This document shows, in pieces, positions 26,001-35,000 of a stretch of 64,000 nucleotides of DNA. How positions within the stretch are numbered: the first letter of the stretch is position 1; each line of letters starts with the position of its first letter. The translations under genes and the position numbers were made by a program. Source of the stretch: Atrina japonica (taxonomy: Eukaryota; Mollusca; Bivalvia; Pterioida; Pinnidae); assembly GCA_030159075.1 (NCBI GenBank), contig BROG01001191.1:41566-105565 (forward strand), given 5' to 3'. The notes below the pieces were generated by a model. The model saw nothing but the letters and a program-made list of their open reading frames with translations. It was not told where the DNA came from and made no database searches.

Positions 26001-29000
26001 ACTCTTCATAGGTGATACATGTAAGTTAATATGGAACCTACTACAGAAATCCCTCATAGGTGATACATGTAAGTTAATATGCAACCTACTACAGAAATCC
26101 CTCATAGGTGATACATGTAAGTTAATATAGAACGTACTACAGAACTCTTCATAGGTGATACATGTAAGTTAATATGGAACCTACTACAGAAATCCCTCAT
26201 AGGTGATACATGTAAGTTAATATAGAACGTACTACAGAACTCTTCATAGGTGATACATGTAAGTTAATATAGAACGTACTACAGAACTCTTCATAGGTGA
26301 TACATGTAAGTTAATATGGAACCTACTACAGAAATCCTCATAGGTGATACATGTAAGTTAATATGCAACCTACTACAGAAATCCCTCATAGGTGATACAT
26401 GTAAGTTAATATAGAACGTACTACAGAACTCTTCATAGGTGATACATGTAAGTTAATATGGAACCTACTACAGAAATCCCTCATAGGTGATACATGTAAA
26501 GTAATATGGAACCTACTACAGAACTCCTCATAGGTGATACATGTAAGTTAATATGGAACCTACTACAGAACTCCTCATAGGTGATACATGTAAAGTAATA
26601 TGGAACCTACTACAGAACTCCTCATAGGTGATACATGTAAGTTAATATGGAACCTACTACAGAACTCCTCATAGGTGATACATGTAAGTTAATATGGAAC
26701 CTACTACAGAAATCCCTCATAGGTGATACATGTAAGTTTTAAATACAGATTCCTAATCAAAGATATCCGTACTTTTCACACAATGGAAACTTTTATTTTT
26801 TAGGGCTTGAACCTGCACTGACCAGAAGTGAGAAACTTCATTGTTTTTACCACTCAGCCATAGAGGTCTCTGAAAAAAAACTTTGATACTATGAATCTAC
26901 ATATGCAGAAACACTGTAAACAAACCATTGTGTACATTGTTATTTAGAGCAATGCATTTATAAACTTTATTTAACTTATTCGTGCAAATATCAATTAAAG
27001 TCATTAAATACTGCACTAGAGACCAAACGGTTTATACATAAACTGGAAAATACATGTAGTAAAGAGTACATCAGAAGGAGAGTTCAACCCATGTCAGATT
27101 TAAAGTTTGTAAAACATATTAAATGTATGCTTGTTTAAGTTAAAATAAAAGTCTAAAATTACCCAAGCTACATATTCTGATACAGTGAAACCTGTCTTGA
27201 AAGACCACTCTCATGAAAGACCATCTGACTTTTGAGACCTCATTGTGAAAACCACATGGTTAAATAATCCTTTTAATAAAACCTCTTTTGAGGAACCACC
27301 TGTCTGAGATACCACATTTCAATGGCAGATGGGATGGTCTCTTAAGACAGGTTCCACTGAATGGGACATGTAACTCTATGTGACCTTCCTCAATAAAATA
27401 TCAGTATTTTCTTTAACAATCAACAAACATGAATAACAGCTACATGTAGTTACAATGTGTGATTTTATTTTAGAACAATTACAGAGGTTAAAGTTCGATG
27501 AGCATTTTATGTCACCAGTGACGGTATGTGGAAATTTAAATCTCTGCCTAATCACACAAATGTGTAATATAAACCATGTCACAATCGATTAGTTTGTAAA
27601 AAATAATCTCAGCATATCATAATATTTAAACAATGGAAGATTGCTAAAAGATTCCAGTTTTGTAGCTTAAATATGACCATATGAAATGTCTTGTAGTGGC
27701 CATTAGAAAATTATGCATATATATTGATCCTGGTTTCCCTAGAAATTTTCATTTAATTGTCCAATGAACCCCCTCTTAATTTAATTAAAACTTGGGGTCA
27801 TTTGAAAATTTGGGAGGTCACTGATTCATTAAGAGTAAACATGTATATATGCTTTCTTTGTGTATCATTACTTTTAATCATAACATGAATGTAAATATTA
27901 AAGGTATGATTACGACACAGTTTGTAGATCTTTTACAATCTACTGTCAAACAATGAGGAGGGTCATCTTGCATCCACAATGAGACTAATGGCTATTAATT
28001 TTTATATGGGTCATTTGCTATATTTTGTTTTGATAATCAACCAAGATTGTATGCTATGTATACCCTGATATATACCTGTATTTGTACCTCACTACCTGTA
28101 TAATATTTTTGTTTACAATTTAAAGATTTAACACGTGCATGTACTTATATACTTTACCTATCATTGTTATTTCATATTTACAAATTCACGTGTAATTGTT
28201 ATATATACCAAATAAGGTAACTTAATAACCTGCACCTGAAGGAAAACTTCGTTTATAATCTTGTAGAACAGAGATCATATCCTACACATATACACTAAAT
28301 ACCACAAGCTAAGAATCAAATTTTGACTGGATAGAATTGGATAATATAATATACCTCTCCACAAATATATGTATGTAGAAATGTCATTACCCACACCCAC
28401 CATATAACACTGTACCTTTATCCAAGAAACAGTAAAATTATACAAACACTCCCAACGCCAAGAAATAAAATCTAGTTATACATGTGTATGTAATTTGACA
28501 ACAAATAAAACGGTACAAAAAAGTCAATATCACGTACCTTTGATGATGAAGGCATGTGTATAAATATAAAACCAAAGTTTTTTTGTTTGTTTAAAAGTTC
28601 TTTTATGACCTGACACAAACTTGTCATTTAAATATGAAAACATCTACATCTAGCCTGCTATCATGGTGAAGTATCAGAGATCTAGATCCACCCCACAGAC
28701 TTACACCAATGAGGATTCTCTATCATTATCAACAATTATTATTATCATTATGTCTGCTACATTACTGGAGCTTGGCATTCAGTCTTTTACCCCAAAACTT
28801 GAAATTTTTGTTATAATAATTATCAAGTACTTATTTGGCAACTGGTGACAACCTTTACATGTCCCTGTGTTTAAATGACTAAGCTGACACTGCAGAGGCT
28901 CAGAAATCTGCTGACCTTTCAGCCCAGGGGCATAAAAATAAAAGTGTACAAAGTCATAAGACAGGTACCAAACAATGACCAGAGGTTTATGTAAATAAGA

Positions 29001-32000
29001 ACCACTGCCTTCTAAATGGCAAAAATTCCAATAAATAAAGATATATATTTTTAATAAATTTGGGAAATAACATACCAGCTTTGGGGAAAATAAGATGTAT
29101 TTACTTGTTATAAATAGATCTTGATGTAGGGTTTCAGGTTCTGTGTACCAATGTTTAGATCCTGGTGTAGGGTTTCAGGTTTTGTGTACCAATGTATAGG
29201 TCTTGATGTCAAGTTTCAGGTTCTATGTACCAATGTTAAGATCTTGATGCAGAGTTTCAGGTTATGTGTACCAATGTTTAGATCTTGATGTAAAGTTTCA
29301 GGGTTTGTGTGTATTACATTGAATGATGCAGTATGGGCTCTGACTTGTTATTTCATGACCAGCATAGTCCTGAGTGTGTGATGCAGATCATTAATTTCCC
29401 ATTTTCACACTTTATTGCATCATTAAATATCGAAACTTAACTTTAATATGCCATCTTGCTGGATACACAATACTGCCAGTGTTGAGTCTTGTAGCTATTT
29501 TCAAAAGTTAATTAACTTTTCACAAATACATTTATTTTAAGTTTCTATTGCATAACATTGCAAGACATCACTGTCAATATGTGATGTATGGTTTGTAATT
29601 TAATTTGACCTTACTTCAATATACCTGATGATAAGGTGTATACTTATATGTGTATTTCATGGGTAAATTGTCAAGTTTTCATGTGATTCTGTTGCACCCC
29701 AAAGTTTTATACTGTTTGCATTATGCAGTGGAAATTGAACTTAAGTTTAATATGTACAGTTATAAGCCAAGATTGTTTTGCAACAGAAAAAATAAACAAC
29801 TAAAAACAAACAAATATAACAAGAGATGTCAAAAGACAATAAAGCTTGTCAGAAATGGTTTTAGCTGATTTTATTAAAACAGATCAGGGGGTGAAAATTC
29901 CTTAAGTCTGAGGTCTGGGACCTATATATTTTACTTTCGGACCCTGTCATTTTCCTGCTTTGTGGGTCCGAGGACCTAAGTCTCAATCAGTGAATGATTA
30001 TTCTGTCAGTTTTTTTCTAAACTTTATTTGTTTCCTTTGTAAACTCATTACAACCGTACAAGTATGCAGCCAAAAACTGGCTATTTCTCCCTATACACAT
30101 ACATTTATTGATCGGTATTGATCAGTAAATATTCTTAAAATGTTTTCGGACATAGATAATATCTTAATTAAAAGTGCCAATTATACCATTTTGCATAATT
30201 ACTTTATAATATGAGCAGCTGAATAAGCAAAAACAAACTTGAGAGAGACATAGAATCGGTGAAAATCTTTCAATATAATCTACCGGTATGTGATCTGAAC
30301 TGATCTGAACAAAGAGTGTCATTTTCTTGTTTACTGTATTTCATAGTTCTGTCTTCAAATACAAATTATGGGTAAATAATCTATAATTATGACATTATGT
30401 AAATAGGGGAATGATAAATGATAATATAAGCGGTGCTATACAAAGAACTGGAGTCTTCACTACACTGTAAATATTCACGTAAAACTCATTACGATAGGTA
30501 GGGGATAGTTTTTAGCAATATTTCATCCGTTATTGAAACATCATTTTAAATTAATGGGGCATTCTTAGTGTCAATATCTGCAAATTTAAGTGTATATATG
30601 ATTTTTTTTTTTTAAAGATATAAATCTGATTTTAACAGCATTTTCTGTTATTTGTAAAGAATATATTAAATGCCATACACTTCATATATGTACGTGCAGA
30701 ACCGCACAAAAAAGGGTTATTTAATAAAATTAACATCTAAATGTATACATGTACATATAGAATAATCACTATTTAAAGAAACCCTCAAAGATTATATACA
30801 AGTCAGACCTAAACTCATCAACCCCTGAAAAATAATGGACTCTTCTGTTAATCAATGACTTTAAGATAAGTCCAAATTTGTCTTCAGGGGGAAATAGGTT
30901 AATGGAAAATTATGAATCATCTTTTTTGTATTAAGATCTAAAACCATTGTGAGCATACTTGGTTTTTAGAGAGAAAATGATTCCTTATCAAATTTGACAA
31001 AAGGTCTTGCTTATAGTCATACCCAGGCTTCTGGGCCTGGCACCATGATAGTTAAGAATTACTTAAGTTTTAAAAAAAATTACTCAACTTTGGCTAATAT
31101 CATGAAATCTGATTGACTGAGCAAGCAAATTTGAGAATATTCTCAGACTTGAGTAAATTCTCAAGCTTTGTGGTGCTGGGCCCTGAATAAATGCCAAAAG
31201 CCTTAAAATACATGTAAATAGATAAAAGATCTGAATCAGAATCAAATCATAAAATGGATCTGAATGAGAATCAAATCATGAAATGGATGAGAATTAAGGG
31301 AATTAGTTGAATATTATATCTATGATGTTCTGCTCAGTGTTTACAAATTTAAATGACCAATTATACAAATCTTTTTTTTTATTTTAGGTGGGGGTGCAAT
31401 CTTTAAAATATCCAAATTTTCTCAGGTTCTGTTCAATAAGTAAAACAAGTCTATATACCCTGTTATTCTAAAAATATCAGTTTTCTCAATATCTTTCCAA
31501 GTGATACAGTTTTTTGTGAACACCCTTTTATGTCTAAATGATATAGGCTTTTCTTAACTTTCAAACATCTACATTTGTTTATCATTGTAAAAGTGATACA
31601 AATAGTGATATCCTTTTACCTTTAAATCTTTTCTGTCTAAGTGACTCTTATAACTTTAAAAATATCTAATTTCTCCTCCACATTGTCTCCGTTGAAATAC
31701 AATGTGCACACACAATGAGATTACTTAACTCTTTCGTAACATTTTTCAATATGATCTAATTTTCCCGGACTTTGTCTCAGTAATGTACAATGTATTCTTT
31801 TTTACACGTACACTGTATATATACCTATGATTAAATATATGAACCTCTTTCTCTCTTTTTATGTGATACTAAATTTTTTTGTAACTTTTTGCAATATCTT
31901 AAATTCCCCTTCACTTTGTCTCAGTATGTTGTAAATTAGTTTCATTATATGGTGACCTTTAAACTATCCATAACACTACAACATGTATGTCTTTCTTTCT

Positions 32001-35000
32001 AAGTGAACATGGGAATGATGTTATCTCTTTTGCAACTTTTTAAGATAATATCAGGTACATCTAATTTCTCCCATTTTGTCCAGGTGTTAAACTTTGTCAT
32101 TACAACCTTTTAAACTATCTTTAACTCTCAATGCCTTTTTATCAGAATGACAAGGCATTTTGTAGCTTTTTAATCATTAAATTTTGTCTGTGCCTCTTCT
32201 GAGTGACATAAAATTTGTATACTTATGTCTCGCTCTACCCTATACTAAAGATTTCCTCCGTTAACAATACCAGTAAATTGTGTACGACTGTGTTTTTTAT
32301 TTATACAGGGTGCATGTAGTGGCCGTTTTAGTATTTTACGGTATAGAGCGGTTATTTAGCTGCAAGTTCACAGATATGTCATACTAATTCACAAAGGTCA
32401 CAACCATTGACTAAATAATTATAGCTGCTATTGACAAAAAACATGAAAGAATAATTCATCTGAACTACAATGTCTTAAACTGAATCAATGAATGTATTGT
32501 AAATAATCAGTAGTTTAGAACTAGGATAGAACTGCCTATTTAAGTAGATATAATTATCTTTTCTGCTACATCACACTAACTTAAACATGGTACAAGGTCT
32601 AACTAAATAAAATATTTTGTTCAAGAAAAATACCATCTTTTTTTGCAAATTTATGGAAATGCATATGCACATGTATGATGCAAGTTTGATGACGTTTTCA
32701 TAGTTTTCAATTGTTTGTACCTGTTCTCAATGCTGAATTGTCGACTTCATGAAAAACAAAGAATCTTGATCAAGTGTAACAATGACCTTCTATAAGATTA
32801 ATTCAATGAGTGTGACAAAGTCAGTGTTTACAATCTTCAACACAAAACTTATTTCTTTATTAAATGGAGAGTAACTCACATAAAAAAATGCATTTAACAA
32901 TCTTCTGAAAATTCTTGACCTCAAAATTTAGTGATGCTCTAATATATATACAGGTTAAAACCGTATACCTGGAAATTTTCTCTGAAGTTTAATTTTCACC
33001 ATTTTCACCCTTAAAGAAGAGGGCCAATTTAAAATTAAAGTGAAAATTTCAAGGTAAATAATTGAAGCACAAACATACATGCCATCCCTGAGACTATGAT
33101 GATTTAGGGCGTATTTAAGATGGGATGAATATGCTTTCTGTTGTATACCTAATACTAGTAATAGGGCGAAAAATAAGCAGGGCAAAAATTTCTAGGTATA
33201 CTATATATATATAATGCAGTGATTGTCCAGAGAATTTAAAAATCCAAGGTTTGGTATATGACTGAGTAATAAAAGAAAAACGTCCATTTTACATTTTAGA
33301 TGACAGTGAAGTAAATAAATATATAGAAAATCAGAGTCTATCATAAGAGAATTGGAAAACCAAATGTTAAAGAATCTTAACAAACAAAGATCAAAAAGAT
33401 ATATATTCAATACATGTATTTCGACACATGGACAACAAAGTGAGGATGACTGTACACTACAAGTATACAAATGTCACAAATGACATTGTATAAGGTGCAC
33501 ATCAAAGTAATGGTGAAGGATTTGTGGCCATTGAAAATCCATAGTAAATACAAGACTGCGTTACTAGGTAACAAGTGGAGGAGTACCAAGCTTGAAGATA
33601 ATTTGTAGAATAGAGCTGTTTTCTGGTTCAAAATAGACACTGAATTTTAAAAACACATTTAATTTTCTATGAAATCATATAGTTAGCCAATACCATACAT
33701 CTATGATGTAATACATGTAATAAGACCTATTTTTAAGCATGTAAATGTTTCAATGCAAGGAAAGATTTACTAAAACATTACAATCTTCATGATGTCTATA
33801 GTATACTAAATACAAACTGTAATGTGCATCCCATACTAAGAAACTGCAAGACGATATCTGCATCTTTCATTTTCAATTACATAAAATGTATCCTTATGTA
33901 GTCATCACTTAAATAAAAAATCAATCATTTTTCTATTCTGACATTTATTAACTTTTACATATTCTTGAACTGCAATCCCTTGTACAGGTTTGTAACACAA
34001 AAAAACATTGATCCAATTTGATTAGCAATTAAAGAAGTAAGCAAATTAAAATGTTACAACTGATATAAACACAGAATGTTCAATATTTTGTTTACTAGAC
34101 AAGAGACATATCAGTATAACATATGATGATGGTACAGGTTTGTATTAGTAATCAATTAACCTTATCAACACTGTACAGATCATAATAGACTGGTCTAAAA
34201 CAATTAGAAAAGGACATACCATTTATATATTTAGGGGTGAAAGGGTTAAGACAGTCATTACCTTTATAACGCCATCTTTAAATCCTACGGCTAAGTACCT
34301 GCCATCGCTACTAAAGCGACAACATATTACTTCTTCACCACAGTTTCTGAAAAACATAAAGAGTTCAATAAATTTTATGTACATTTTCTGCATTTGAACA
34401 AGTAATTTATATTAAAGAATAAGCGGTCTGGATAGTCAATTCTGATATTAGGATATTTGTAAGTATATTGGACTTCCATGGCTGAGTGGTTAGAAAATCA
34501 TGCTTTGAACCATTGAAGTCTCTAACTTCTGGTAAGTGCAGGTTCAAGCCCCGCAAAAACCTAAGCTGTTTTTTGTGAGAAGGTTTGCCTGTTTACTTGC
34601 GGAAGGCTGGTGGTCTCTTCCTGGGTACAATATTGTAACTGAGTTCTCTCCTTCACCATTAAAAACTGGCTACCATCATATAACTGGAAAACTGTTGATT
34701 GTAGTATACATAGAGATTCCATAATGAATGTTAGTTGATTATCATGTTTATCTTACTTGAGTTAGTTAATTTTCAAAATTTGAAAAAGACAAAAGGTTTA
34801 CCAACTGTCTTTTCAAATTTTGAAAATTAACTAACAAGACTTAAGTGAATATGATAATCAAAACTTACACGATTGAATTGTTGAATCTGTTTCTAGACTT
34901 TTGTATCAGAACTGAATACTGCTGATTGGTTGTATGGATTATTATAGCCTGCATCACGTCTAGACACTATCGAGTTTTGACTCACATGATCACAGCAAAC

